A DNA stretch of 64,000 nucleotides from Rhodobacter sp. (GTDB lineage Bacteria; Pseudomonadota; Alphaproteobacteria; Rhodobacterales; Rhodobacteraceae). Positions 9,061 through 18,051 of the stretch are shown here, piece after piece (positions within the stretch are counted from its first letter, which is position 1; each line of letters opens with the position of its first letter). The stretch lies in contig JAIYAE010000019.1 of assembly GCA_027489175.1 (NCBI GenBank), positions 124,001 through 188,000 on the forward strand. Reading direction: 5' to 3'. The notes beneath the pieces are model-generated. The model did not search any database. It saw nothing but the letters and a program-made list of their open reading frames with translations, and was not told the origin of the DNA. A program made the translations under genes and the position numbers.

Positions 9061-10485
9061 ATGTCCCAGCCCAAGATTCATCCGGTCATCCTGTGTGGCG
9101 GCTCTGGCAAGCGCCTCTGGCCTGCCTCGCGCAAAAGCATGCCCAAGCAGTTCGTCCGCTTCGGCGACGATGACAGCCTTTTGCAGCAAACGATCCGCCG
9201 TCTGGAAGACATCAGCTGCGCCCCGCCGGTCCTGCTGACCGCGAACGACTATCGCTTTGTCGTCGCCGAACAGGCTGCCGAGCTGGGCGTGAAAGGCCAC
9301 CGTCTGGTGGTCGAGCCCGAGCAGCGCAACACAGGCCCCGCTGTCTGTGCCGCAGTCGAGCTGATCCAGGCGCAGGACCATGATGCGCTGGTGCTTATCT
9401 GCCCGGCCGACCACGTGATCACCGATGTCATGACCTTCGCAAATGCCGTCGCCGCCGCCATCCCCAACGCCGTGAAAGGCGAGATCGTGACCTTCGGCAT
9501 TCGCCCCGATCGTGCGGAAACTGGCTTTGGCTACATCGAACTGGCCAATGAAGCTTCTCCCGATGGCGTGCCGCAGCCGTTCCACAGGTTCACCGAAAAG
9601 CCCGAAGCGGTGAGCGCCGAGGAAATGGTTGCAAGCGGCCGTTTCGTCTGGAATGCGGGGATTTTCCTCGCTTCCGCAAAGACGCTGATCTCGGCCTTTG
9701 GCCGCCACGCGCCTGGCTTGCGCGCCGCCGTCCGCCGGTCGATCCGCGAGGCGAAGACTGACCTCGATTTCCTGCGCCTTGGGCCCTGCTATGCCGAAGC
9801 CCCTGACCTTTCCGTCGACTACGCGGTGATGGAACATGTGAGCGGCACGGTCGTGCCGATCTCGGTCGGGTGGAGCGACATGGGCAGCTGGCGCGCGGTC
9901 TGGGAAGCCACCCGGCGCGATGCTGCCGGTGTGGCTTTGACCGGTCAAGCGCTGGCGCTGAATTGCCAGGATACGCTTCTCAGCGCGCGGGATGACCAGA
10001 TCCAGATCGTCGGCATCGGCCTGCGCAATATCGCCGCCATCGCAACGCGCGACGCTGTCCTCATCGCCGATCTCGACAGTGCGCAATCCGTGGCGGACGC
10101 CGTAAAGGAGCTGAAGTTGCGCAAGGCGCCGCAAGCCGAAAGCTTCCGCCAGGAATACCGCCCCTGGGGCCATTACGAGACCTTGGCCCTTGGCAAGCGC
10201 CATCAGGTCAAATGCATTGTCGTGAAGCCGGGCGGTGAGCTGTCCTTGCAAAGCCACGTGCACCGGTCGGAGCATTGGGTCGTCGTAGAAGGCACGGCCC
10301 GTGTCACCATCGGCGACACCGTATCGACCCTTTCGGAAAACCAGTCAGTCTACATCCCGCTTGGGGAGGTTCACCGGCTGGCCAACCCCGGCAAAGTGGA
10401 ATTGCGGCTGATCGAGGTGCAGACCGGCGCCTATCTCGGAGAGGATGACATCATCCGCTACCAGGACATCTACGCCCGCGCCTGA
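9061..10485 (+). CDS. manC: Mannose-1-phosphate guanylyltransferase / mannose-6-phosphate isomerase
   Basis: A 474-residue bifunctional enzyme of the usual length for ManC/AlgA. The N-terminal nucleotidyltransferase opens with LCGGSGKRLWPASRKSMPKQF-type residues (about 9-28) and carries RFTEKPE. The C-terminal cupin isomerase domain (from about 360) has RPWGHYETL and KPGGELSLQSH with metal-binding histidines. It converts fructose-6-P to mannose-6-P and mannose-1-P plus GTP to GDP-mannose in the cytoplasm. The ATG at 9061 is chosen because the longer in-frame start lies inside the flippase gene. It works with the following phosphomannomutase. Confidence 0.93.
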   Translation: MSQPKIHPVILCGGSGKRLWPASRKSMPKQFVRFGDDDSLLQQTIRRLEDISCAPPVLLTANDYRFVVAEQAAELGVKGHRLVVEPEQRNTGPAVCAAVELIQAQDHDALVLICPADHVITDVMTFANAVAAAIPNAVKGEIVTFGIRPDRAETGFGYIELANEASPDGVPQPFHRFTEKPEAVSAEEMVASGRFVWNAGIFLASAKTLISAFGRHAPGLRAAVRRSIREAKTDLDFLRLGPCYAEAPDLSVDYAVMEHVSGTVVPISVGWSDMGSWRAVWEATRRDAAGVALTGQALALNCQDTLLSARDDQIQIVGIGLRNIAAIATRDAVLIADLDSAQSVADAVKELKLRKAPQAESFRQEYRPWGHYETLALGKRHQVKCIVVKPGGELSLQSHVHRSEHWVVVEGTARVTIGDTVSTLSENQSVYIPLGEVHRLANPGKVELRLIEVQTGAYLGEDDIIRYQDIYARA

Positions 10486-10494
10486 CCCTGTCAT

Positions 10495-10525
10495 GCCGGG
10501 CGGACTGCCCCCCGCCCGGCCCTTT
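10495..10525 (+). terminator. Hairpin between manC and manB
   Basis: A perfect 9-bp GC stem (gccgggcgg at 10495-10503, ccgcccggc at 10512-10520, 8-nt loop) is followed by a short CCTTT. The U-tract is weak, so it may attenuate rather than stop transcription into manB. Confidence 0.4.
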
Positions 10526-10551
10526 ACAACGTTTGCCATCGGACCCCACCC

Positions 10552-11952
10552 ATGACCCGTATTCCCTGTTTCAAAGCCTATGACATCCGCGGCAAGGTCG
10601 GCATCGAGCTTGACCCCGACTTTGCTGTCCGCCTTGGCCGTGCCGTGGCCGTCTGCCTCACACCGGGTAAGGTCGTCATCGGCCGCGACGTGCGCGAAAG
10701 CTCGCCCGAGCTTGCGGCGGCCCTTGCCTACGGCCTCAGCGCCGGGGGTGTGGATGTCCTGAACCTGGGTCTCTGCGGCACAGAGGAGGTCTACTTTGCC
10801 ACCGACAATATTGGCGCCGGTGCGGGGATCATGGTCACCGCTTCGCACAATCCGATCGAGTACAACGGGTTCAAGCTGATTGGCCCCGGTGCCCGGCCGC
10901 TGACCGATGCCGAGTTTCGCGGGATCGAGGCTATGATGGCGTCCCCAATGCAACCAAAGCCTGAGATTTCAGCAGGCACGGTCATGCCGGTTGACCTGCG
11001 CCAGGCTTACGTCGACCGGGTCCTGTCCTTTATCGACCCCGCTTCGCTTGCGCCATTGCGCATTGTCGTCAATGCCGGAAATGGCGCTGCTGGCCCGACG
11101 TTCGACGCGATTGCGGGCGCGCTGTCAGACAAGGGCGCACGGCTTCACATCATTCGCGTCCATCACACTCCGGACGGGCGTTTTCCGAACGGCATCCCGA
11201 ACCCGCTTTTGCCGGAAAACCATGCCGCGACGGGCGACCACGTCTGGGCATCCGGGGCGGATTTCGGGGTGGCTTGGGACGGCGATTTCGACCGCTGCTT
11301 CTTCTTCGACGCTACCGGCGCGGCGATACCTGGAGAATACGTTGTAGGCCTTCTTGCGCGAGCCATGCTTGAACGCGATGGTCCGGGTGCTATCGTCCAC
11401 GACCCACGCGTCGTCTGGAACACCCGGAGCATCGTCGAGGCGACGGGCGGTCACGCCGTGCCCTCTCCGGTCGGTCATGTCTTCATGAAAGACCGGATGC
11501 GGCGAACCAATGCCTGTTATGGCGGCGAGATGTCGGCCCACCACTACTTCCGCGACTTCATGTATTGCGACAGTGGAATGATCCCTTTGCTGCTGATCCT
11601 TGAGCTTCTGTCGCGCACCCGGCGCAGCCTTGCAGGCGAAGTCGCAGAGATGCGGCGGAATTACCCGTCGTCGGGTGAGATCAACTTCCGCGTAGCCGAT
11701 CCTGCCCGCATCGTCGCCGCCATCCGCGCGCATTTTGCCGACCGGGCCGTTCTGGTAGACGTCCTCGACGGTCTTAGCCTGGAGTTCCCTGACTGGCGCT
11801 TTAACTTGCGCTCGTCGAACACCGAGCCGCTGCTGCGACTGAACGTCGAGACGGCTGGCTGCCCGACTCTGCTTTGGGAGCGTCAAGAAGAGATGACCCA
11901 GTTGATTCACCTTGCGGCTGTCAGCCCAAATCTGGCTTTTCTGGAGTCCTAG
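10552..11952 (+). CDS. manB: Phosphomannomutase / phosphoglucomutase
   Basis: A 466-residue member of the alpha-D-phosphohexomutase family. The phosphoserine loop TASHNPIEYNGFK is near residue 96, the Mg-binding loop DGDFDRC near 243, the sugar-specificity segment GGEMSAHHYFRD near 325, and the phosphate-binding tail loop RSSNTEP near 422. These are all key elements, at the normal length. It interconverts mannose-6-P and mannose-1-P (and usually the glucose forms), feeding ManC. It lies 66 nt downstream of manC and closes the glycan locus. The next gene is a decayed transposase. Confidence 0.93.
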   Translation: MTRIPCFKAYDIRGKVGIELDPDFAVRLGRAVAVCLTPGKVVIGRDVRESSPELAAALAYGLSAGGVDVLNLGLCGTEEVYFATDNIGAGAGIMVTASHNPIEYNGFKLIGPGARPLTDAEFRGIEAMMASPMQPKPEISAGTVMPVDLRQAYVDRVLSFIDPASLAPLRIVVNAGNGAAGPTFDAIAGALSDKGARLHIIRVHHTPDGRFPNGIPNPLLPENHAATGDHVWASGADFGVAWDGDFDRCFFFDATGAAIPGEYVVGLLARAMLERDGPGAIVHDPRVVWNTRSIVEATGGHAVPSPVGHVFMKDRMRRTNACYGGEMSAHHYFRDFMYCDSGMIPLLLILELLSRTRRSLAGEVAEMRRNYPSSGEINFRVADPARIVAAIRAHFADRAVLVDVLDGLSLEFPDWRFNLRSSNTEPLLRLNVETAGCPTLLWERQEEMTQLIHLAAVSPNLAFLES

Positions 11953-12033
11953 GATGCGGACTCACCCGGTCTGAGGCAGGTGGTCTCAGGTCTGCTAACT
12001 CCCGAGCCGAAGGGGTCGACGATCAGCAATTCT

Positions 12034-12804
12034 TTCTGGCTGACCAACGAGCTTATGGAACGGCTGTAGCCGTTCTGTCCCAAGAGCCATGGAAACATGT
12101 GTCGATGACTGTCGCGTGCTGAACAGCATAATCTTTATCAATCGCATGGTCGCGACATGCGATGCTGCGCGCGAGTATGGTCTTCCCAAGACCCTCTACA
12201 ACGAATGGAAGCGCTGGTGTGATATGGGTGTCTTTGCCCGAATGATGGAGGGCCTGCACTTCGAGGGTAACCATCAGAAGAGCATCATGATCGACGCGAC
12301 CTATCTGAAATCACACCCTACGGCTTCGGGCCTTCGGACGTAAACGGAAGGCCCGACGATCAGCGCGGTGGTCTGAACTGGCGCACGAAGGAAGGGCGGA
12401 ACATCAATCGGCACGGCGTCAGGGACGCCAAGAGTCGTCCGTTAATGTTCTTCATTTTCGTAGGTCAAGTTGGTGACTTCACCGGCACTTCGATCCTGAC
12501 GAGCAGTCTGCTTGCTGCCGACTGGGTGATCACAGATCGCGCCGGTGACGCCGATTGGTTCCGAGATGCTTGGAAAGACGAGCGGATACGCCCCTGCTTC
12601 TGCGGTCGGAAGTTGCAAGGCAAAGCTGTCCACTTCGAAAACCACCACTATCGCCTCCACAACCGCATCAAGATAATGTTGGGTCGATCGAAGAACTGGC
12701 CGAGGGTCGCCACGCGCTGTGACAGTTGCGCCAAGACCTTTCTTTCCGCCGTTGCAGTCGCGGGCCTGTGCAGAAGACCTCATGCAATCCCACACGTCCT
12801 TTAG
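12034..12804 (+). pseudogene. Decayed IS5-family (IS427-like) transposase
   Basis: Three pieces of one transposase lie in order. First is FWLTNELMERL (12034 on), broken by an in-frame TAG near 12067. Next is a frame at 12089-12343 with IFINR, LPKTLYNEWKRW, FARMMEGL and IMIDATYLKSH, the first catalytic Asp region of IS5-group DDE enzymes. Last is a frame at 12445-12804 with VITDRAGDADWFRDAWKD, a degraded Arg-rich segment, HNRIKIMLGRSKNWPRVATR and FLSAVAVAGL, the DDE tail. The Glu-containing helix is recognisable. Stop codons, frameshifts and a scrambled middle show it is inactive. I could not define terminal inverted repeats. It borders the copper island and may mark how that island arrived. 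Confidence 0.85.
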
Positions 12805-12884
12805 CTTTTGGCCTCGCCTCCCGAACTGTTGAGTACGATCCCTTGGCCCGTTACCGTACAGTGCCGAAAACTGGAGTGGAGCAT

Positions 12885-13349
12885 ATGGCCCTGACAACTC
12901 GACGGACGTTCCTATTGGCCATATCGGCTTTTGCTTTGGCGTCTCCGCTGGCAGCGGAGGGAGAATTGTCCATTCATGTGGTCAAGGATCCTGGCTGTCC
13001 CTGCTGCAACGCTTGGATCGGTTACTTGCGCGACAACGGGTTCGCAGTCAGCTTTGAAGAGCGCAGCATCGATGACCTGGCGGCGTTTAAACGACAGCAA
13101 GGCATTCCGGACACGTTGGCATCTTGCCACACCGCCACTATAGGCCGCTACACGATCGAAGGGCATGTGCCCGCCGCCGATATCCGCAGACTGCTGGCTG
13201 AAGCCCCCGATGCCATCGGCCTGGCAGTTCCAGGCATGCCATACGGCTCTCCCGGAATGGGCCCGGAAACGGAGCGTGACGCCTATGACGTCATCCTGAT
13301 CGGCCGCGACGGGACGGCCACGGTCTACTCACGGTATGAGGCGGCCTGA
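12885..13349 (+). CDS. DUF411 metal-binding protein, periplasmic
   Basis: A 154-residue protein with a signal peptide of Tat-like look (TTRRTFLLAISAFALASP), cleaved near AAEGE. The mature part has the DUF411 signature: HVVKDPGCPCCNAWIGYL (cysteines near 36-40), then LASCHTATIG and YTIEGHVPAADIRRLL. It ends with a small domain including GMPYGSPGM. The family is tied to copper (and silver/gold) tolerance and probably binds metal through the CPCC cysteines. The start at 12885 begins the signal peptide; upstream in-frame codons lie in the transposase remnant. It is convergent with the DUF305 gene and adjoins copZ, copA and cueR. Confidence 0.85.
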   Translation: MALTTRRTFLLAISAFALASPLAAEGELSIHVVKDPGCPCCNAWIGYLRDNGFAVSFEERSIDDLAAFKRQQGIPDTLASCHTATIGRYTIEGHVPAADIRRLLAEAPDAIGLAVPGMPYGSPGMGPETERDAYDVILIGRDGTATVYSRYEAA

Positions 13350-13378
13350 CACTTTGTAGCAGGTCGTCTCGGAGTGGG

Positions 13379-13409
13379 CACCGGCAGATGGGGTGTTCAC
13401 CTGCCGGCG
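13379..13409. terminator. Hairpin between convergent DUF411 and DUF305 genes
   Basis: A stem of about 10-12 bp (caccggcagatg with cacctgccggcg, one mismatch) lies between the two convergent stops, with no clear U-tract. It could serve as a two-way terminator. Confidence 0.45.
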
Positions 13410-13418
13410 CCGAATGAC

Positions 13419-13853
13419 TTACATGCCTTTCTTCGCGAGCCAGGCTTTCATCTGTGCAATCTCTGTCTCTTGCGCCGCGATCACAGCTTCGGACAGGGCG
13501 CGGATTTCGGGGTCGGTGCCATATTGCAACTGCACTTTCGCCATGGCCACTGCCGCCTCGTGGTGCGGGATCATGCCCTTGACGAAGTCCACATCGGCAT
13601 CGCCGGTGTAGGGGATCATCATGTCCTTCATCATGACGTCCATCGCCGCTGCATAGGCCACGACAGCCGGGTTGTCCGCCAGTTCGGGCGGGATCATCGA
13701 AGCGTGGTTCATCATGCCCATGCCCTCCATCCCGGCCATGCCGGAATGGTCCATGTTCGAATGATCCATGTCTTCCATCGTGGTTTGGGCAAAGGCCAGC
13801 CCGCCCGCGATTGCAATTGCGCCAGCGATCAGCGCGAGGTTCCGGTTTTTCAT
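13419..13853 (-). CDS. DUF305 copper-tolerance protein (CopM-like), periplasmic
   Basis: About 144 residues. A signal peptide ends at AFAQ, then comes a Met/His/Asp-rich stretch ([20 protein letters not shown]) typical of copper-binding periplasmic proteins. The DUF305 helical domain follows, with [10 protein letters not shown] and the family motif [13 protein letters not shown] (near residue 100). Two ATGs are possible: 13859 leaves only 2 nt after the AAGGAC ribosome site, while 13853 leaves 8 nt, so 13853 is preferred. It lies 27 nt behind copZ on the same strand and is probably co-transcribed from the CueR-type promoter there. The family sequesters Cu(I) in the periplasm. Confidence 0.88.
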   Translation of the reverse strand: MKNRNLALIAGAIAIAGGLAFAQTTMEDMDHSNMDHSGMAGMEGMGMMNHASMIPPELADNPAVVAYAAAMDVMMKDMMIPYTGDADVDFVKGMIPHHEAAVAMAKVQLQYGTDPEIRALSEAVIAAQETEIAQMKAWLAKKGM

Positions 13854-13880
13854 CTTCATCGTCCTTTGATTGATTTTCAG

Positions 13881-14069
13881 TTACGCAGGCGCAAAGCCGG
13901 CGTCGGCCAGCACTGCTGCCAATTGCTCGCGAGGGGCGGTCGTCGTCACATCAACCCTGTGCGTCGCGGGGTCTGCCTTCACTACGGCCAACGGATCGAC
14001 GGACTGGATGGCCTTGGTAACGCCACGCGCGCAGCCACCGCAGGTCATGGTTTCGATATGGAACTGCAT
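13881..14069 (-). CDS. copZ: Copper chaperone, heavy-metal-associated domain (CopZ-like)
   Basis: A 62-residue single HMA domain with the metal loop MTCGGCARGV at residues 8-17, where Cu(I) is held by the two cysteines. The start at 14069 is preferred because AAGGAG lies just before it; an upstream ATG at 14102 has no such site and would add an unrelated leader. The product carries Cu(I) to the CopA ATPase encoded divergently. It heads a two-gene unit with the DUF305 gene and is preceded by a promoter with a 19-bp spacer and a MerR-type dyad. Confidence 0.88.
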   Translation of the reverse strand: MQFHIETMTCGGCARGVTKAIQSVDPLAVVKADPATHRVDVTTTAPREQLAAVLADAGFAPA

Positions 14070-14105
14070 GGGTAACTCCTTCTTGGGTTTCGCCTCATGC
14101 AAACA

Positions 14106-14136
14106 CAGATAGGGCTTCCAACGGTTGTAAGGTCAA
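14106..14136 (-). promoter_or_regulatory. CueR-type promoter of copZ-DUF305
   Basis: On the minus strand, TTGACC (14136-14131) and TATCTG (14111-14106) are separated by exactly 19 bp. The spacer holds an imperfect dyad (CTTACAAC ... GTTGGAAG). A stretched 19-bp spacer with a dyad inside it is the hallmark of promoters activated by MerR-family copper sensors such as CueR. Confidence 0.75.
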
Positions 14137-14174
14137 GAGCACAAGCCTGTGATCAACTTCCTTCATCAACCCTC

Positions 14175-14205
14175 TTGACCTTACCATCATGGGAAGGACT
14201 ATCTG
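14175..14205 (+). promoter_or_regulatory. CueR-type promoter of copA-cueR
   Basis: TTGACC (14175-14180) and TATCTG (14200-14205) are spaced by 19 bp. The spacer has the dyad ACCTTACC/GGGAAGG, close to classical CueR boxes. The ATG of copA lies 35 nt downstream. It mirrors the minus-strand promoter about 70 bp away with the same hexamers. Confidence 0.8.
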
Positions 14206-14239
14206 AGGAGGCGGAACAGAGTCGAAAAGGTGGTCCGCG

Positions 14240-16714
14240 ATGAACATCAGCCCCAAGAACATGCAGCCCGATCTGGCTGCGACAGTTGTCCTCGATGTCG
14301 AGGGCATGACCTGCGCGTCCTGTGTCCTCCGGGTCGAGCGTGCCTTGAAGGGCGTTCCGGGAGTTACGGCCGCATCGGTCAACCTCGCCACCGAACGGGC
14401 AGAGGTCACCGGCCTTGGGCTGGACCGGGCAGCCCTGGTGGAGGCGGTTGGCGCTGTGGGCTACGATGTTGCCTCGCCCCCCATTGACCTTGAAATCGAA
14501 GGGATGACCTGTGCGTCCTGCGTTGCGCGCGTGGAACGTGCGCTGAAATCCGTGCCGGGCGTCACCGACGCAACCGTCAACCTGGCGACCGAGCGGGCGC
14601 ATGTCATCGGACTTGCCGATCCAACGGCGCTGATCAGGGCTATTGAAGCGGTTGGCTATGATGCACGGCTGGCGGTGCCGGCCTCAGGTGTATCGGATGA
14701 ATTGGCGGCCCGGAAGGCGGCTGAGGAAACGACCCTCAAGCGTGATCTTTGGATTGCCGCAGCGCTGTCCCTGCCAGTGTTCCTGCTGGAAATGGGATCG
14801 CACCTGTTCACGTGGGTGCATATGGCGGTGATGAACACCATAGGCATGCAGAACAGCTGGTATCTGCAGTTTGCTCTGACCACAGTCGTCCTGCTCGGCC
14901 CCGGGCGGCGGTTCTACATCAAGGGCTTTCCGGCACTGGCGCGTCTGGCCCCCGACATGAACAGCCTGGTCGCCGTCGGCACCTCCGCCGCCTATGGCTA
15001 CTCGCTCGTGGCGACCTTTGCGCCTGCTGCGCTGCCTGCGGGCACCGTAAACGTGTACTACGAGGCGGCAGCGGTGATCGTGACGCTGATCCTTCTTGGC
15101 CGCCTACTGGAAGCGCGCGCCAAGGGGCGCACCTCTGAGGCAATCAAGCGGTTGGTGGGCCTCCAGCCCATGACCGCCCGTGTTCTGAAGGACGGCACCG
15201 CCCTTGAAGTGCTGATCGCCGAGGTACGACCCGGCGACCTTGTCGAGGTGCGTCCTGGTGAGCGGGTGCCGGTGGATGGCGCGGTGACTGCAGGCGCAAG
15301 CTGGATTGACGAAAGCATGATCTCGGGCGAACCCCTGCCCGTCGAAAAGACCCTTGGCAGCGCCGTCACCGGCGGCACCGTCAACCAGACCGGGGCCTTC
15401 ACCTTCCGCGCAACTGCGGTGGGTGAGGCAACGATGCTGGCGCAGATCATCCGCATGGTCGAGGCAGCTCAGGGCGGCAAACTTCCGATTCAGGCGCTGG
15501 TTGACCGGATCACAATGTGGTTCGTCCCTGCAGTGATGGCGCTGGCCGCGCTGACCTTTGCCGTCTGGCTGGTCTTTGGCCCCGATCCGGCGCTGACCTT
15601 CGGCCTCGTGAATGCTGTGGCCGTGCTCATCATCGCCTGCCCCTGCGCCATGGGCCTTGCCACGCCGACCTCGATCATGGTCGGCACCGGGCGGGGGGCG
15701 GAACTCGGAGTGCTGTTTCGCAAAAGCGAAGCCCTGCAGGCCCTGCAGGACGTGCGCGTCGTGGCCTTTGACAAGACCGGCACGCTGACGGAAGGCAAGC
15801 CCCGCCTGACCGACCTGCACCTTGCCCCCGGTTTTGACCGGGCGAAGGTCTTGGCGGCCGTGGCGGCGGTCGAGGCAAAGTCCGAGCATCCGATTGCCCG
15901 CGCCATCGTCGCGGCGGCAGTCGAGGAAGGTCTCGTCCTGCCGGATGTGACCGGGTTTGCATCGCTTACCGGCTACGGTGTCGAGGCAAAGGCGGGGGGC
16001 GCCCAAGTCGAAATCGGCGCTGACCGTTTCATGACGAAACTGGGTCTGGACGTGACGACTTTCGCCGAGGTTGCGGTCCGGCTGGCGGATGAGGGCAAGT
16101 CGCCGCTTTACGCCGCCATTGACGGCCGTCTGGCGGCGATCCTTGCGGTTGCGGATCCGGTCAAGGCGACGACACCGCAGGCCATCCGCGCCCTGCATGG
16201 GCTGGGGCTGAAGGTCGCGATGATCACCGGTGACAACGCCCGGACCGCGCAGGCCATCGCGCGCCAGCTTGGCATCGACGAGGTGGTGGCTGAGGTTCTG
16301 CCCGACGGCAAGGTGGAGGCCGTGAAACGCCTCAGGGCGCTGGGCCCGCTGGCCTATGTCGGCGACGGCATCAACGATGCGCCTGCGCTGGCCGAGGCGG
16401 ATGTGGGGCTGGCTGTCGGCACTGGCACCGATATCGCCATCGAGGCGGCGGATGTGGTGCTGATGACGGGACGGCTGACAGCGGTGTCCGATGCCATCGC
16501 GCTGTCCAAGGCCACGATGCGCAACATCCGGCAGAACCTGTTCTGGGCGTTCGCTTACAATGCGGCGCTGATCCCGGTGGCGGCGGGTGTGCTGTGGCCG
16601 TCGTTCGGCATCCTCTTGTCGCCGGTTTTTGCCGCCGGCGCGATGGCGTTGTCATCGGTCTTTGTTCTTGGCAACGCGCTGCGACTGCGGCGCTATTCGC
16701 AAACTTTGTCCTGA
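14240..16714 (+). CDS. copA: Cu(I)-translocating P1B-type ATPase
   Basis: An 824-residue P1B-1 ATPase. Two N-terminal HMA domains carry GMTCASC motifs (near residues 22 and 88). Eight membrane segments follow, with the ion-binding CPC in [13 protein letters not shown] (near 466). The actuator motif is SGEPLPVEK, the phosphorylation site DKTGTLTEG (near 511), the nucleotide-site His-Pro is in SEHPIARAI (near 548), and [10 protein letters not shown] marks the hinge (near 708). All elements are intact. It exports Cu(I) from the cytoplasm to the periplasm using ATP. It is transcribed from a CueR-type promoter and followed by cueR, giving autoregulated copper export. Confidence 0.96.
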   Translation: MNISPKNMQPDLAATVVLDVEGMTCASCVLRVERALKGVPGVTAASVNLATERAEVTGLGLDRAALVEAVGAVGYDVASPPIDLEIEGMTCASCVARVERALKSVPGVTDATVNLATERAHVIGLADPTALIRAIEAVGYDARLAVPASGVSDELAARKAAEETTLKRDLWIAAALSLPVFLLEMGSHLFTWVHMAVMNTIGMQNSWYLQFALTTVVLLGPGRRFYIKGFPALARLAPDMNSLVAVGTSAAYGYSLVATFAPAALPAGTVNVYYEAAAVIVTLILLGRLLEARAKGRTSEAIKRLVGLQPMTARVLKDGTALEVLIAEVRPGDLVEVRPGERVPVDGAVTAGASWIDESMISGEPLPVEKTLGSAVTGGTVNQTGAFTFRATAVGEATMLAQIIRMVEAAQGGKLPIQALVDRITMWFVPAVMALAALTFAVWLVFGPDPALTFGLVNAVAVLIIACPCAMGLATPTSIMVGTGRGAELGVLFRKSEALQALQDVRVVAFDKTGTLTEGKPRLTDLHLAPGFDRAKVLAAVAAVEAKSEHPIARAIVAAAVEEGLVLPDVTGFASLTGYGVEAKAGGAQVEIGADRFMTKLGLDVTTFAEVAVRLADEGKSPLYAAIDGRLAAILAVADPVKATTPQAIRALHGLGLKVAMITGDNARTAQAIARQLGIDEVVAEVLPDGKVEAVKRLRALGPLAYVGDGINDAPALAEADVGLAVGTGTDIAIEAADVVLMTGRLTAVSDAIALSKATMRNIRQNLFWAFAYNAALIPVAAGVLWPSFGILLSPVFAAGAMALSSVFVLGNALRLRRYSQTLS

Positions 16715-16727
16715 AGGAACCCGTCCC

Positions 16728-17192
16728 ATGAACATCGGTGAAGCGGCCAAAGCCTCGGGCGTGTCGGCCAAGATGATCCGCTACTACGAATCCACCGGCC
16801 TGATCCCGACGGCTGGGCGCACGGGATCAGGATACCGGGTATACTCGGACACCGAGGTGCAAATGCTGCGCTTCATCCGCCGGTCGCGCGACCTGGGCTT
16901 TCCAGTCGAAAAGATCGAGGAGCTTCTGGCGCTGTGGCGTGACCGATCCCGCCACAGTGCCGACGTCAAGCGTTTGGCGCAGGAGCAGATCGACGGGCTG
17001 GAACGCAAGATCAACGAGATGCGGGCGATGAAGGAAACCCTGCAGCACCTTGCCGATGCATGCTGCGGCGACCAGCGGCCCGACTGTCCGATCCTTGCAG
17101 ATCTTGGCAGTGGACCGACCACAATGAATGGCGATGCAGGGGCTCGCGGCCGGCAGCGCAGGCAACCAGAGCCGCACCGCGCCGCAGAGTGA
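16728..17192 (+). CDS. cueR: Copper-responsive MerR-family activator
   Basis: A 154-residue MerR-type regulator starting 13 nt after copA. The N-terminal winged helix (MNIGEAAKASGVSAKMIRYY) leads to a dimerisation helix. The metal loop contains ACCGDQRPDCPI, matching the paired-cysteine Cu(I) site of CueR-type sensors. The tail beyond about residue 128 is longer than in E. coli CueR and is low-complexity. It should bind the two 19-bp-spacer promoters between copZ and copA and activate them when Cu(I) is bound. Confidence 0.9.
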   Translation: MNIGEAAKASGVSAKMIRYYESTGLIPTAGRTGSGYRVYSDTEVQMLRFIRRSRDLGFPVEKIEELLALWRDRSRHSADVKRLAQEQIDGLERKINEMRAMKETLQHLADACCGDQRPDCPILADLGSGPTTMNGDAGARGRQRRQPEPHRAAE

Positions 17193-17373
17193 CCGGGTCG
17201 CTTCTCGCGCGTGTTGTCCGATGAAACCAGTCTGCTACGCTTGTGGACGTTCGGTTGTTGGGTTGCGCGGCCCGGGTTCACGGCAACTGCCTTGGAAGAC
17301 GCCAGGTTATGCCCCCGGTTCCAGTTTAGCGGGCGTCAAGCAGTCAGTCTGGCGATTCCTCTGACACGGCCGC
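17193..17373. other. Non-coding gap before the broken Crp/Fnr gene
   Basis: No supported gene in 181 nt. It may hold the eroded N-terminal half of the regulator that follows, but no frame gives a convincing cyclic-nucleotide-binding fold. Confidence 0.4.
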
Positions 17374-17727
17374 ATGGCTCGCTTTGACGGGTTCGCCCGA
17401 CATACCGTCGGCACTCTTGGTCAGCGGATGCATGAGAAGAACGACCGGATCATGCGAATGGCGACGCAGCAGGTCGAGCAGCGGATGCCCGACGCCCGCT
17501 AGCAGCTGATAAACCAGTCGGGCCACCAGCGCGCGATCGGGATCGAGATCGACTTTCCGGTCAGCCAGCAGGACCTGTCAGAGATGAGTGGCACGACCCT
17601 GCACACGGTCAGCCGGGTTCTGAGCGCCTGGCAGAAGTCAGGCATCGTTCAAAGCGAGCGCAGGACGATCACAGTCGTTCAGCCGCACCAGCCTCTGCTT
17701 TTAGCGCAGGCGTCGTCGATGACCTGA
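17374..17727 (+). pseudogene. Crp/Fnr-family (NnrR/DnrE-like) regulator, decayed
   Basis: Only the linker helix and DNA-binding domain remain. The frame from 17374 reads MARFDGFARHTVGTLGQRMH, then a dimerisation-helix-like stretch ending at QRMPDAR. An in-frame TAG at 17500-17502 follows. Reading then continues through INQSG, GIEIDFPVSQQDLSEMSGTT and LHTVSRVLSAWQKSGIV to a natural-looking end near PHQPLLLAQ. The HTH with TLHTVSRVLSAW is characteristic of the NnrR/Dnr group that senses NO or low oxygen. The sensor half is missing. Its end overlaps the minus-strand DUF1858 gene. It looks like the residue of a nitrogen-oxide regulatory locus. Confidence 0.8.
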
Positions 17728-17852
17728 AACAGCCCGACCAGACAGCCGAAGCAGAGCATGTCTTGACCAATGATGACCGGGATCGTTTCCGGCCACCGGC
17801 GTAGAATGTCCGCGATGGACAGGTCCGCATCGTCAAAATGTGGATCTCTCAT
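17679..17852 (-). CDS. DUF1858-domain redox-disulfide protein (short)
   Basis: A 57-residue protein matching the DUF1858 (hybrid-cluster-protein-associated) fold: an acidic start (MRDPHFDDADLSIADIL), RWPETIPVI and the redox motif MLCFGCLVG. ATG 17852 is preceded by AAAGGCAG; the longer frame upstream is non-coding in character. The C-terminus (AKSRGWCG) differs from the usual EYGLDEDxFxxEL-type tail and overlaps the end of the broken Crp/Fnr gene, so it may be truncated. Relatives often accompany denitrification or low-oxygen genes in this family. Its function is unknown. Confidence 0.6.
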   Translation of the reverse strand: MRDPHFDDADLSIADILRRWPETIPVIIGQDMLCFGCLVGLFQVIDDACAKSRGWCG

Positions 17853-18051
17853 GGGTCTGCCTTTATTTCCGAAAAGCCCGACCAAGAAGTGTTGCAGACG
17901 TTGTTCCCGCACAAACTTCGCGCAGGTGTTCAAATGCTGATCCCGACCGCGCTGTTCGCGGCCTGACCTTGGTTGGCCTTGTGGCGCGAGCAGGTAGCGT
18001 TCCGGCCGACGGTTGAAAACGTGCAGCCTTCGCGATCCGGCAGTTGTCCCC

